Shown: positions 15,812 to 25,003, counted from the stretch's first letter. The stretch is DNA of 38,168 nucleotides from JAABPW01 sp037132275 (GCA_037132275.1 JBAXPK010000027.1:1-38168); one strand, 5' to 3'. A program made the numbers and translations. Notes: generated by a model from the sequence alone, not told the origin.

Positions 15812-17266
15812 ATGACACAGCAAGCGGATATAGGATTGATCGGGTTGGCGGTAATGGGCGAGAATCTGGTTCTCAACATGGAGAGCAAGGGCTTCACGGT
15901 GGCGTGCTATAACCGCACCACAAGCAAGGTGGATGAGTTTATGGCGGGACGCGGCAAGGGGAAGAATCTTCTCGGCGCGCATAGCATCCCGGAATTGATC
16001 GGACAGCTCAAATCACCCCGGAAAGTCATGCTGATGGTCAAGGCTGGAAAGCCGGTGGATGAATTCATTGAGCAGTTGATTCCCCATTTGCAGGCGGGCG
16101 ATATCATTATTGACGGAGGAAATAGTCATTTTCCTGATACCACACGCCGAACAAAATATGTCGAAAGCAAGGGGCTGCTCTATATTGGAACAGGTGTAAG
16201 CGGGGGTGAAGAAGGCGCTTTACTTGGCCCGTCGATCATGCCAGGCGGGTCTCCAGCAGCTTGGCCTCATGTGAAGCCTATATTCCAGAAGATCTGCGCC
16301 AAGACGGATAAGGGCGAGCCTTGCTGCGACTGGGTGGGGAAGGATGGTGCCGGCCATTTTGTGAAAATGGTTCACAATGGCATTGAGTATGGGGATATGC
16401 AGATGATTTGCGAAACTTACCACATGATGAAGTCCGGGTTGGGAATGACCAATGCCGAAATGCATCAGGTTTTTGCCGAGTGGAATGAGGGTGAACTCGA
16501 CAGTTATCTCATTGAGATCACCCGTGACATCTTGGGTTACAAGGATGAAAAAGGAAGCGAAGTAGTGGATTTGATCCTGGATGCCGCCGGCCAGAAGGGA
16601 ACAGGCAAGTGGACGGTGATCGCTGCTCTGGATGCGGGCATCCCCTTGACCTTGATTTCCGAAGCCGTCTTTGCCCGGTGTATCTCGTCCATCAAGGATG
16701 AGCGTGTCGCCGCCTCGAAAGTTCTGGCGGGATCCAAGGCTATCTTCACGGGTAGCAATGCGTCTCTGATCAAAGCTCTGCGCAAGGCGTTGTACGCCTC
16801 GAAGATTGTGTCCTATGCGCAGGGGTATCAACTCATGCGTGCGACGGCGAAGGAAAATGGCTGGGATTTGAATTACGGCGGCATAGCCCTGATCTGGCGC
16901 GGTGGCTGTATCATTCGATCCGCCTTCCTGGGCAAAATTAAGCAGGCCTTCAAGAAGAATCCCGGTCTCGACAATCTGTTGCTGGATCCTTTCTTCCAGA
17001 AGGCAACGGCGCGGGCACAGACCTCATGGCGGAAAGTGATTTCCACGTCCGTCAAATTGGGAATCCCGATGCCTGCGATGAGCGCGGCGTTGACCTATTA
17101 TGACAGTTACCGTTGCGACCGTTTGCCGGCAAACCTGTTGCAGGCCCAGCGGGATTATTTCGGCGCTCACACCTATGAGCGCGTTGATAAACCTCGCGGC
17201 GAGTTTTTCCATACAAACTGGACGGGTGCGGGCGGGACGACTGTATCTTCGACCTACGGGGTGTAA
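15812..17266 (+). CDS. gnd: 6-phosphogluconate dehydrogenase, decarboxylating
   Basis: A 484-residue cytoplasmic enzyme that oxidises 6-phosphogluconate to ribulose-5-phosphate and CO2. The Rossmann motif GLAVMGENLVLNM is followed by YNRTTSK, whose Arg-Thr suggests NADP preference. Substrate and catalytic segments GGNSHFPDT, GTGVSGGEEGALLGPS, GAGHFVKMVHNGIEYGDMQ (catalytic K and N) and the C-terminal YDSYR...LPANLLQAQRDYFGAHTY are complete. The start is fixed by AAGGAG at 15800-15805, six bases from ATG. Standard long-type length. Its position beside uxuB, not with zwf or pgl, suggests a catabolic rather than housekeeping role. The stop overlaps the next start (TAATG). Confidence 0.96.
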   Translation: MTQQADIGLIGLAVMGENLVLNMESKGFTVACYNRTTSKVDEFMAGRGKGKNLLGAHSIPELIGQLKSPRKVMLMVKAGKPVDEFIEQLIPHLQAGDIIIDGGNSHFPDTTRRTKYVESKGLLYIGTGVSGGEEGALLGPSIMPGGSPAAWPHVKPIFQKICAKTDKGEPCCDWVGKDGAGHFVKMVHNGIEYGDMQMICETYHMMKSGLGMTNAEMHQVFAEWNEGELDSYLIEITRDILGYKDEKGSEVVDLILDAAGQKGTGKWTVIAALDAGIPLTLISEAVFARCISSIKDERVAASKVLAGSKAIFTGSNASLIKALRKALYASKIVSYAQGYQLMRATAKENGWDLNYGGIALIWRGGCIIRSAFLGKIKQAFKKNPGLDNLLLDPFFQKATARAQTSWRKVISTSVKLGIPMPAMSAALTYYDSYRCDRLPANLLQAQRDYFGAHTYERVDKPRGEFFHTNWTGAGGTTVSSTYGV

Positions 17267-18306
17267 TGGAGCGGGTCAACTATTTTATCAGACGTTTGTT
17301 GCTGGTGATTCCGACGTTTCTGGGGATTACGCTTCTCTGCTACGGAATCGTTCAACTTGTTCCTGGTGGACCGGTTGAACAGATTATCATGCAGATGAAA
17401 GGCATCAACGCCGGCGAGGGCAAAATGGTTGCCGGGGCGGCTGGAACCATTACGACTGAACAGCGACAGGCTTTGGAGAAGCATTTCGGGTTTGATAAGC
17501 CATTTCTGAAGCGATATTGGAAGTGGCTTGTCCATGACCGACTGGGGATGCTTCAGGAATCGTTCAAGTATCCAAACAAAACCTCCTGGCAGTTAATTCG
17601 GGAGCGATTCCCCGTCTCTCTGATTTTTGGCCTCACCGGCGTCGTACTGAGTTATCTCATTTGTATTCCTCTTGGTATCACCAAGGCGCTGAAGAACGGC
17701 GGCGCCTTTGACATGACTTCCAGCGTGATCGTTCTGGCCGGTTATGCCATTCCTGCCTTGGCGCTGGGCATGATGCTGAAGATGCTCTTATGCGGAACCA
17801 CGGACACGCTGTGGGATGTTTTTCCGTTATCAGGTTTTCATTCCGAGGATTACGAATCGCTTTCCCTGTGGGGCCGATTCGGTGATACGATCTGGCATAT
17901 GGCGTTACCAGTCCTGTGCTATGGGATCGGCGGGTTTGCGGTTTTGACCTTGTTGATGAAAAATTCGCTATTGGAACAGGTCGGTAAGGATTATCTTCGG
18001 ACGGTTCTGGCCAAGGGTGGATCGGCCCGACGCGCGGTATGGGGACATGCCTTGCGCAATGCCTTGATTCCCATTGCGACTGGAATTGGCGGCATTCTGA
18101 GCGTCATGTTCGCGGGATCCGTTATTATTGAGCAGATTTTTGAGATACCGGGAATGGGTCGTCTCAGTCTTGAAGCTATCATCGGGCGGGATTACCCGGT
18201 TTTTATGGGCATTCTCGCTCTAACCTCCATCCTGGGATTGATGGGTAACATTATTTCTGATTTTTGCTATATTCTGATTGATCCGAGGATTAATTTCGAA
18301 AAGTAG
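17266..18306 (+). CDS. ABC transporter permease, YejB/DppB type (orphan)
   Basis: A 346-residue binding-protein-dependent permease of the oligopeptide/microcin C class. The first helix is at about residues 8-30 with the family start YFIRRLLLVIPTFLGI, followed by a periplasmic loop and five more helices. The ATPase-contact EAA loop is DYLRTVLAKGGSARRAVWGHALRNALIP, and the end IIEQIFEIPGMGRLSLEAI and LIDPRINF is typical. It overlaps gnd by one base, so it is translationally coupled to the sugar-acid genes. No second permease, ATPase or binding protein follows; the next gene is a TatD-like hydrolase. It may be a leftover of a broken transporter operon or may share subunits encoded elsewhere. Confidence 0.88.
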   Translation: MERVNYFIRRLLLVIPTFLGITLLCYGIVQLVPGGPVEQIIMQMKGINAGEGKMVAGAAGTITTEQRQALEKHFGFDKPFLKRYWKWLVHDRLGMLQESFKYPNKTSWQLIRERFPVSLIFGLTGVVLSYLICIPLGITKALKNGGAFDMTSSVIVLAGYAIPALALGMMLKMLLCGTTDTLWDVFPLSGFHSEDYESLSLWGRFGDTIWHMALPVLCYGIGGFAVLTLLMKNSLLEQVGKDYLRTVLAKGGSARRAVWGHALRNALIPIATGIGGILSVMFAGSVIIEQIFEIPGMGRLSLEAIIGRDYPVFMGILALTSILGLMGNIISDFCYILIDPRINFEK

Positions 18307-18319
18307 GGATGCCGTTCGT

Positions 18320-19156
18320 ATGACGATTATTGAGCCCCATATTCACATGTATTCGAGGACGACGGATGATTATGTTGCCCTGTATAAAGCGGGCATCCGG
18401 GCGTGCGTCGAGCCATCGTTTTGGATGGGGTGCAATCGCCGCTATGCGGGGACATTTTTTGATTATTTCAACTTGATTCTCGAGTTTGAAACCGTCCGCG
18501 CCCGGCGCTTTGGGATCGATCATTTCTGCGCGATTTCCCTCAATCCCAAGGAAACGGAGGACGTTGTTCTGGCCAACGAGGTGATGGATGGCATGATGTC
18601 CTATCTCCGCCATCCCCGGTGTGTGGCACTGGGCGAAATCGGCTTCAACGCGATCACGCCCCATGAGGAAAAGGCTTTTGTGCGCCAGCTTCATATCGCC
18701 CATGAACTTGAGATTCCCGTTATCGTTCATTTGCCGCATGTGGATAAACTGAGGGGGATCCAGCGCACGCTTGAAATTGTGAAGGCAGAGGGGATCAATC
18801 CGGATTGGGTGGTGATTGATCACAACACCGAGGAGACGATCCGGCTTTCTCGTGAAAGCGGTTGTTATTCCGGGATGACAGTCTATCCGATTTCCAAGCT
18901 CAGCCCTGAGCGAGTGTCCGCCATTATTCGTGAATATGGCAGTGAGCGAATGATCATTAACGGTTCGGCGGACTGGGGCGTCTCTGATCCTTTAAGTCTT
19001 GTGAAAGTTGTGGAGCGGCTTCGGCAAGACCGGTTTCCGGTGGACGATATCCAGCGACTGACATTCGGCAATGCGATGGCCTTCTACAGCCAGTCTGCGC
19101 ACTGGACTCCGGACTTTGCGATTCAGCCTCTCGATCCCCGTGAATTCCAGCGGTAG
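18320..19156 (+). CDS. TatD-family metal-dependent hydrolase, EboB-like
   Basis: A 278-residue TIM-barrel amidohydrolase. Metal ligands expected for TatD proteins are visible: HIH (7-9), the glutamate in LGEIGFN, histidine in VIVHLPH, histidine in VVIDHN and aspartate in NGSADWG. The segments MYSRTTDDY, VEPSFWMGC and GTFFDYFN resemble the TatD-like protein of the ebo (edaxadiene biosynthesis) clusters rather than the TatD nucleases. No other ebo gene is present. The reaction is unknown. ATG 18320 was chosen because the barrel strand IEPHIHM begins at once; there is a weak AGGGAT ahead. It sits 13 bases after the permease and two bases before dinB. Confidence 0.75.
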   Translation: MTIIEPHIHMYSRTTDDYVALYKAGIRACVEPSFWMGCNRRYAGTFFDYFNLILEFETVRARRFGIDHFCAISLNPKETEDVVLANEVMDGMMSYLRHPRCVALGEIGFNAITPHEEKAFVRQLHIAHELEIPVIVHLPHVDKLRGIQRTLEIVKAEGINPDWVVIDHNTEETIRLSRESGCYSGMTVYPISKLSPERVSAIIREYGSERMIINGSADWGVSDPLSLVKVVERLRQDRFPVDDIQRLTFGNAMAFYSQSAHWTPDFAIQPLDPREFQR

Positions 19157-19158
19157 GA

Positions 19159-20349
19159 ATGACTGCAAACGCCCTTAGGATCCTGCATGTGGATATGGAC
19201 GCCTTCTTTGCGGCCATCGAGGTGTTGGATCATCCGGAATGGAAAGGTAAACCTTTGGTGGTCGGCGCGCCGCCAGACAAGCGCGGAGTGGTCTCCACCT
19301 GTTCCTACGAGGCCCGCAAGTTCGGTATTCATTCGGCTATGCCTTCCCGCACGGCCGGGAAACTCTGTCCCCATGCGATATTCGTTCCGCCCCGCATGAG
19401 TCGCTATGCAGACATCTCAAGCCAGCTCATGGCTATTTTCGAGGAGTTTACTCCCCTTGTTGAGCCGCTCTCATTGGATGAGGCATTTCTGGACGTCAGT
19501 GGTGCCCTGAGATTGTTTGGTGATGCGGTGACGATGGCCCGTGATTTGAAGGCGCGAATCCAGTCCCGGACTGGGTTGACGGCCTCTGTGGGGGTCGCTC
19601 CGAACAAGTTCCTCGCCAAGATTGCCAGCGACATGAATAAGCCTGATGGCTTGACGGTGGTGCCGGTCACCGAACCCGAAATCATGGCTTTTCTGGCTCC
19701 GTTTCCGGTCACCAAGATGTGGGGTATTGGAAAAGTGTCCGGCGCCCGCTTGGGAAAAAACGGGATCCGTCTCATCGGGCAGTTGCAGCAGCTCGACATG
19801 AAGGCCATGGAACGGTTGTTTGGGAAAACTGGCGCCACGGACATGGCCGACCTGATCCGAGGGCGCGACAGCCGCCCGGTCATAACCCATTGGGAAGAAA
19901 AGAGCATCTCCAATGAGCATACTTTTGATCATGACGAGCCGGATATTGAGCGGGTTCGCCAAAGGCTGCTTGAACTGACGGAAGAAGTAGGAGGCCGATT
20001 GCGAAAATCTGGAAAACTTGCGCGAACCGCCCAAATCAAACTGCGTTATGGTGATTTTTCGACCCTTACCAGACAAGCCTCATTCCCGTTGGCGTTGAAC
20101 AGTGATCGTGAATTGATTGCCCACGCCTTCACTTTGTTTGATCGTGAGAATGTATCCCGACCGATTCGCCTGATTGGTTTTGGCGTAAGTCATCTAGTGG
20201 CGCCCGGTCAGGCTGCCTCGGCTCAGCAGGAGTTGTTTAGCGAGGATGTGTCCAATTTCAAAGATGGCCGGAACAAGAAACTGGATCTGGCTGTGGATAG
20301 GTTGCGGCAAGCCTTCGGCAGCGATAGCGTCAAGCGCGGGAAGTGGTGA
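19159..20349 (+). CDS. dinB: DNA polymerase IV (Y-family translesion polymerase)
   Basis: A 396-residue error-prone polymerase. Catalytic motifs HVDMDAFFAAIE (N-terminus) and LSLDEAFLDVSG supply the metal-binding carboxylates; YEARKFGIHSAM, SVGVAPNKFLAKIASD and the WGIGKV helix-hairpin region follow. A sliding-clamp binding motif, QQELF, lies at 356-360. It works in DNA damage tolerance. The start is 2 bases past the TatD gene stop (TAGGAATG), so it is read with the upstream metabolic genes; no SOS box is visible before it. It ends six bases from the convergent ispG gene. Confidence 0.96.
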   Translation: MTANALRILHVDMDAFFAAIEVLDHPEWKGKPLVVGAPPDKRGVVSTCSYEARKFGIHSAMPSRTAGKLCPHAIFVPPRMSRYADISSQLMAIFEEFTPLVEPLSLDEAFLDVSGALRLFGDAVTMARDLKARIQSRTGLTASVGVAPNKFLAKIASDMNKPDGLTVVPVTEPEIMAFLAPFPVTKMWGIGKVSGARLGKNGIRLIGQLQQLDMKAMERLFGKTGATDMADLIRGRDSRPVITHWEEKSISNEHTFDHDEPDIERVRQRLLELTEEVGGRLRKSGKLARTAQIKLRYGDFSTLTRQASFPLALNSDRELIAHAFTLFDRENVSRPIRLIGFGVSHLVAPGQAASAQQELFSEDVSNFKDGRNKKLDLAVDRLRQAFGSDSVKRGKW

Positions 20350-20355
20350 AGACTA

Positions 20356-21444
20356 TCAACGCCAGCTTTTGACCTGCTCGATCAGCCGGTCGAGAATGTC
20401 ATCTTCCTGCACGGTGGCCAGAAAGGCGCCCTTCACATATAGAGCGGCTTTCCCATGTCCGCCGGCGATGGCGATATCCGCCTCGCGGGCTTCGCCGGGG
20501 CCGTTAACAAGGCATCCCATAACGGCCACGGTGGGGTGGGGTGCCGTCGGATTGGTGCGATAGTATTTATCGAGTTCACGTTCCACGCGCTGGGCTAGGG
20601 ACACCACATCAATCTGGATCCGTCCGCAAGTCGGGCAGGAAATCACGCTGGCGCCTGGGGGCCGAAGTCCAAAACATCGGAGGAGTTCCAGCCCAACCCT
20701 AACCTCCTGAATGGATGAATCGGTCAGGGATACCCTGAGCGTGTCGCCGATTCCCTCGGCTATAAGCATGCCCATGGCTACACTGGAACGGATCGTTCCG
20801 TTTAGCAGTGTGCCCGCCTCGGTGACGCCCAGATGGAGTGGATGGTCGGTCGTTCTGGATAAAAGCCGGTAGGCCTGAAGGGTTCGGGGCACATCCGAGG
20901 CCTTTACTGAGATCTTAATCCAGGGATGACCAGCATCCTCCAGGATATGAACATGACGCATGGCGCTTTCGACCAGCGCTTCGGCTGTGGCACCCGCATA
21001 TTTCTCGAGCAGATCTTTCTCCAACGAGCCGGCGTTGACACCGATCCGGATGGGGACTTTCCGGTCGGCTGCTGCCTTGACCACTTCACGCACACGATCA
21101 AGGCTGCCGATATTCCCAGGGTTGAGCCGGAGACCATCAATGCCAGACTCGAGGGCCATCAAGGCCAGTTTATGATTGAAATGGATGTCGGCAATGAGGG
21201 GGATGGAGGCCTCTTTCTTGATGGAAGCTAATGCCTGGGCGGCGGCCTCATCCACTACGGCAAGACGGACAATGTCGCATCCGGCCTGTTCAATCTCCCG
21301 GATTTGCGCAACCGTGGCATTGACATTCCGCGTGTCCGTCTTGGTCATGGTCTGGACGCTGATTGGGGCGGATCCACCCACCTCAACTGACCCGAGATGA
21401 ATTTGACGGGTCTGGCGGCGGGTAATGGCAAGAGCGGGCTGCAT
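20356..21444 (-). CDS. ispG: 4-hydroxy-3-methylbut-2-enyl diphosphate synthase
   Basis: A 362-residue [4Fe-4S] enzyme of the MEP isoprenoid pathway (MEcPP to HMBPP). Residues 1-260 form the TIM barrel (SVQTMTKTDTRNV, IPLIADIHFNHKLAL, GLRLNPGNIG, IRIGVNAGSLEK). The cluster-binding domain carries SCPTCGR and MGCLVNGPGEAREADI, giving three cysteines and the glutamate ligand. This is the short bacterial form without the large insert found in chlamydial and plant enzymes. It is the last gene of the minus-strand operon, one base after rseP. Assignment is firm. Confidence 0.97.
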   Translation of the reverse strand: MQPALAITRRQTRQIHLGSVEVGGSAPISVQTMTKTDTRNVNATVAQIREIEQAGCDIVRLAVVDEAAAQALASIKKEASIPLIADIHFNHKLALMALESGIDGLRLNPGNIGSLDRVREVVKAAADRKVPIRIGVNAGSLEKDLLEKYAGATAEALVESAMRHVHILEDAGHPWIKISVKASDVPRTLQAYRLLSRTTDHPLHLGVTEAGTLLNGTIRSSVAMGMLIAEGIGDTLRVSLTDSSIQEVRVGLELLRCFGLRPPGASVISCPTCGRIQIDVVSLAQRVERELDKYYRTNPTAPHPTVAVMGCLVNGPGEAREADIAIAGGHGKAALYVKGAFLATVQEDDILDRLIEQVKSWR

Positions 21445-21445
21445 A

Positions 21446-22900
21446 TTACTTGCCGGAGGCGGGGGGCGTATTGGTTGATCCGACTGGCATGTTGGTTGTC
21501 ACACTCGCGTTTCCATTCATCCAGTGGTCGATTTTTTCGCCAACCCTCGTGTAACGATAGGTGTCGCGACCGGTCAGGAATACAAACAGACAAATCAACA
21601 GTATCGCGAAAAGATTAGTCAAGGCCATGATCACCTTTGAATGCAGGGGACGACGGAAGATGATTTCCCATAGGGCAAAAATAATGTGCCCGCCATCCAG
21701 GACGGGAAGGGGAACCAAGTTGATGATGGCCAGATTGACATTCAGGAAACAGGTAAAGAACAAAGCCATCATGAAACTCAATTTAACGATATAATAATAG
21801 GCGATGAGGATGGCCAGCGGGCCCCCAATTTGCTTGGCGGTATTGCCTGCCTGTCCCGGAGTGGTAAGGGCATGCAAGGTTTGAAAAATCGCCTTGGAAT
21901 GAAAATGAAGCTGGGACCAGGGCCCCGGGTGAACGATCTTATTGAAATCCACATCCACTTGTTGAGGGGTGAACTCGATCCCGATACGGACTTTGGAGTA
22001 TTTTGCGTCATAGTCTGGTGTGACCATGGCCGTCATGCGAGTGCCGTCGCGCAGATACGTCAGGGAGACTGTTTTGCCCTTGTACGACTGCATCATGCTG
22101 GTGAGGTGTCCCCGGCTGTAGATCGTCTGGCCATCAAACTCAGTGAGCAAATCGCCGCGTTTAAGGCCGGCTTTCTCGGCGCTCATGCCAGGAGTAATAA
22201 TGAAAATCATGCAAAGCCCCTTGCTGTCTAGCTTGGTGAGGGATTCCTCGCCGGGAATTGTGATGGACATCCTCTCCGATAGCCGTTGAACCGTTACCGT
22301 TGCGACATTGTAACGGTATGCTAGCATCTGGAATTCAACCCAGCTTTTCACTGGCATCGCATTGAGGGCAACAACCTCGTCGCCGCAGCGCAAGCCGTTG
22401 GTGAAGGCCACGCTGTCTGTCGACACATAACCGACCACAGCCGTCTCCTCGGCGACGGAGGCAGGCTTGCCGATGAGGTAAACGCACCAGGCCAGAACCA
22501 CGGCAAAGACAATATTGCCCGCCGCGCCTGCCGCAGAAACGATAATACGTTTCCAGGCCGGCATGGGGAGCAGCATTCGTTGCGGCTCCGCTTGTTCTTG
22601 AGCTCCCGGCTTATGCGTCGTTTCAGGGGAAGCTTCGGCTATGGTTTCGCCTTGAATCAGGCTCATCCCGGTTGGATCCAGTTGGGGCAGGGCCACATAG
22701 CCGCCAAAGGGAATGGCCCCGATTTTGTAAACCACACCCTTGTGCTTCCGTTGCCAGAGTGTCGGCCCGAAACCGATTGAGAAGGTGTCCACGGTGAATC
22801 CAAACAAGCGTGCGGCAAGAAAATGGCCTAGTTCATGAACGAAAATAGTCATCCCAAACAGGATGGCGACGATGATAATGGTGGAAATGGCGGTCATCAT
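21446..22900 (-). CDS. rseP: RIP metalloprotease, site-2 protease family
   Basis: A 484-residue intramembrane zinc protease. The first helix carries the zinc motif HELGH (22-26). FSIGFGPTLW follows. Two PDZ regions are seen: one around VAFTNGLRCGDEVVALN and a second around AEKAGLKRGDLLTEFDGQ. The C-terminal membrane part has NLVPLPVLDGGH with the third zinc ligand aspartate. It cleaves anti-sigma factors and residual signal peptides in homologues. A loop rich in Glu, Pro and Gln (about residues 80-108) is inserted before the second membrane segment. It lies four bases after dxr and one base before ispG, a frequent arrangement. Confidence 0.95.
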   Translation of the reverse strand: MMTAISTIIIVAILFGMTIFVHELGHFLAARLFGFTVDTFSIGFGPTLWQRKHKGVVYKIGAIPFGGYVALPQLDPTGMSLIQGETIAEASPETTHKPGAQEQAEPQRMLLPMPAWKRIIVSAAGAAGNIVFAVVLAWCVYLIGKPASVAEETAVVGYVSTDSVAFTNGLRCGDEVVALNAMPVKSWVEFQMLAYRYNVATVTVQRLSERMSITIPGEESLTKLDSKGLCMIFIITPGMSAEKAGLKRGDLLTEFDGQTIYSRGHLTSMMQSYKGKTVSLTYLRDGTRMTAMVTPDYDAKYSKVRIGIEFTPQQVDVDFNKIVHPGPWSQLHFHSKAIFQTLHALTTPGQAGNTAKQIGGPLAILIAYYYIVKLSFMMALFFTCFLNVNLAIINLVPLPVLDGGHIIFALWEIIFRRPLHSKVIMALTNLFAILLICLFVFLTGRDTYRYTRVGEKIDHWMNGNASVTTNMPVGSTNTPPASGK

Positions 22901-22904
22901 ACGA

Positions 22905-24077
22905 TTATGCTTTCTTTCGTGTGGAGGCGATCAGGCAGTAACGTTTTGCGTCCTGCCGACTCCAGTGGTCGGCTTTGTTTATCTGCTCAAGAGTCGGTTT
23001 GGCGATCACTTTATGACGGTTCATAACCGCCTCCACTGTGTGCCATATTCCAGAAAACGGAATGGCTCCATCCAGGAATTCCTGCACGGCAATCTCATTG
23101 GCAGCATTTAACACGCAGGGAAGTGTGCCGCCGGTGATGGCCGCCTTACGGGCAAGGCCAAGACAAGGAAAACGTGTCAGGTCAGGAGCCTCAAAATGAA
23201 GCGCGCCCAAGGATGCGAAATCGAGGCGGGGCAAACCCCCGTCCTCCCGGTTCGGCCAGGTTAGCGCATGTTGGATGGCATAGCGCATATCGGGCGGACT
23301 AAGCTGGGCGAGCACGCTGCCATCCACAAACTCAACCATGGAATGAATGATACTCTCAGGGTGGATCACCACATCGATCCGGTCATAGGGGATCCCGAAA
23401 AGCCAGTGTGCCTCCATGATTTCAAGTCCCTTATTCATCAGGGTGGCAGAATCCACAGTCACTTTGGGCCCCATGTTCCATCGCGGATGGACGAGTGCTT
23501 GGGCGGCAGTCACTGTGTCGAAATCCACATCGTGGCGCGAGGCAAACGGCCCCCCTGAGGCGGTGAGAATCAGCCGACGGATGGAGGCGGAGGGCCGACC
23601 TTCAAGACACTGGAAGATGGCGCTGTGTTCGCTATCGACCGGGATCAGGTTGGCGTTGTTCTTCTTGGCGCAGTCCATCACCATCTGGCCGGCGGAGACA
23701 AGAACTTCCTTGGTCGCAATGGCCACATCAGTTCCTTGTTGGAGTGCGGCCAGAACGGGCTTTAAGCCCGCCATACCCACCATGGCGCACAGGACAAGGT
23801 CAGCTTCTGGCAGGGATGCCAATTCCTCAACCCCGTCGGCACCGCTATAGAGCCTGATGCCGCGCGGGCCATTTTGCCTTGTGGCCGCAGCCATCTCAGG
23901 GTCGGCTATCGCCACATGCTTAATCTTGAACTCGGCGGCCTGCTCTAGAAGCCGGCTAACACTGGTTCGCGAGGCGATTCCTATGATTTTTAACCGGTCC
24001 GGTAATGCGGTTGCCACACGAATGGCATTTTCTCCAATGGAGCCGGTGCTGCCAAGAATAACGATTTTCTTTTTCAT
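22905..24077 (-). CDS. dxr: 1-deoxy-D-xylulose 5-phosphate reductoisomerase
   Basis: A 390-residue NADPH-dependent enzyme converting DXP to MEP, the committed step of the pathway completed by ispG here. The NADPH loop GSTGSIGENA is at the N-terminus. The active site includes PVDSEHSAIFQCLEG, RLILTASGGPF, WNMGPKVTVDSATLMNKGLE and the metal ligands in it. ATG 24077 was chosen; 26 further upstream residues in frame overlap cdsA and lack homology. The gap to cdsA is four bases. Length and motifs are normal. Confidence 0.97.
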   Translation of the reverse strand: MKKKIVILGSTGSIGENAIRVATALPDRLKIIGIASRTSVSRLLEQAAEFKIKHVAIADPEMAAATRQNGPRGIRLYSGADGVEELASLPEADLVLCAMVGMAGLKPVLAALQQGTDVAIATKEVLVSAGQMVMDCAKKNNANLIPVDSEHSAIFQCLEGRPSASIRRLILTASGGPFASRHDVDFDTVTAAQALVHPRWNMGPKVTVDSATLMNKGLEIMEAHWLFGIPYDRIDVVIHPESIIHSMVEFVDGSVLAQLSPPDMRYAIQHALTWPNREDGGLPRLDFASLGALHFEAPDLTRFPCLGLARKAAITGGTLPCVLNAANEIAVQEFLDGAIPFSGIWHTVEAVMNRHKVIAKPTLEQINKADHWSRQDAKRYCLIASTRKKA

Positions 24078-24081
24078 GGGA

Positions 24082-25002
24082 TCAGACAACGTGAGCAACC
24101 CAACGCAGATAGAAGTATAACGCAGGCGCTGCAAAGAGCAGACTATCCAGCACATCCAGTATGCCGCCCATGCCGGGGAAGATGCACCCGGAATCCTTGA
24201 GCCCGGCAGAGCGTTTCAAGAGGGACTCCACGAGATCGCCGATCACCCCGATGGCGGCCAGAAATGCGCCCAAAAAAAACGCATGGCCGAACGTGATGCT
24301 CAGACACCCAAATCCAGCCGTACCATTTCCAGGTATCGGATTATGCCATAGCCAATAGACCACAAGGCTGGCAAGTATGCCGGTAATGAACCCGCCGGCA
24401 AGTCCTTCCCAGGTTTTCCCTGGCGAGATACGGGGAAACAACTTGTGGCGACCACAAGTGCTGCCAACCAGATAGGCGCCGATGTCGGACGCCTTGACGA
24501 CCACCACGAGATAAAGAATCAATGCCCGTGCCGTCGGACTAAACGGTTCGTTCCAGGCGGTGGGAGTCCAACGAAAGCATAAATTCATGATAAACATCAA
24601 CAGGAGCGGAATGTAGACAAGTCCAAGCATGGTGCAGGCAATAGTTGGCAGTGGCTGATGATTCTCCTTTTGAGGGAATTGCCGGACAAAGATGATGAAT
24701 ATGACCAGTGTGACCACGAGGAGGGGCAACTCACGCCAGGCGTCGATGGACGGTGTATCCCGAAGCACACTGATATTGAGGCTGACATAGGCAGACGCCA
24801 GCAGGGCAATTCCTGCCGCAATCCCGATGTTACGGAAAGCCGGAATGCCGGAACTTTTTTGGATGTTGTAAAACTCCAAAAGGGCCAGAGCCGCCAGGAT
24901 CATCAAGACCAGAACCCCTGCAATGGAGGGCAATTTGAAAAGGAGCATCCCCGCCCCGCCCAGCAGAATGATCGCACTGAAGATACGTCGCAGCAGTGTC
25001 AT
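24082..25002 (-). CDS. cdsA: Phosphatidate cytidylyltransferase
   Basis: A 306-residue polytopic membrane enzyme making CDP-diacylglycerol from phosphatidate and CTP, the branch point of phospholipid synthesis. About eight hydrophobic segments are seen. The C-terminal CDS signature is present: KASDIGAYLVGSTCGRHKL, ISPGKTWEG, GVIGDLVESLLKRSAGLKDSG and FPGMGGILDVLDSLLF. ATG 25002 follows GGAGG at about 11 bases and lies one base after the uppS stop; a longer in-frame form from 25041 would overlap uppS and is less likely. Confidence 0.95.
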   Translation of the reverse strand: MTLLRRIFSAIILLGGAGMLLFKLPSIAGVLVLMILAALALLEFYNIQKSSGIPAFRNIGIAAGIALLASAYVSLNISVLRDTPSIDAWRELPLLVVTLVIFIIFVRQFPQKENHQPLPTIACTMLGLVYIPLLLMFIMNLCFRWTPTAWNEPFSPTARALILYLVVVVKASDIGAYLVGSTCGRHKLFPRISPGKTWEGLAGGFITGILASLVVYWLWHNPIPGNGTAGFGCLSITFGHAFFLGAFLAAIGVIGDLVESLLKRSAGLKDSGCIFPGMGGILDVLDSLLFAAPALYFYLRWVAHVV

Positions 25003-25003
25003 C

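Noticed and set aside
24078..24155. 26 extra N-terminal residues on Dxr
   Set aside because: They overlap the end of cdsA, and the NADPH-binding start MKKKIVILGSTGSIG fits the family start exactly.
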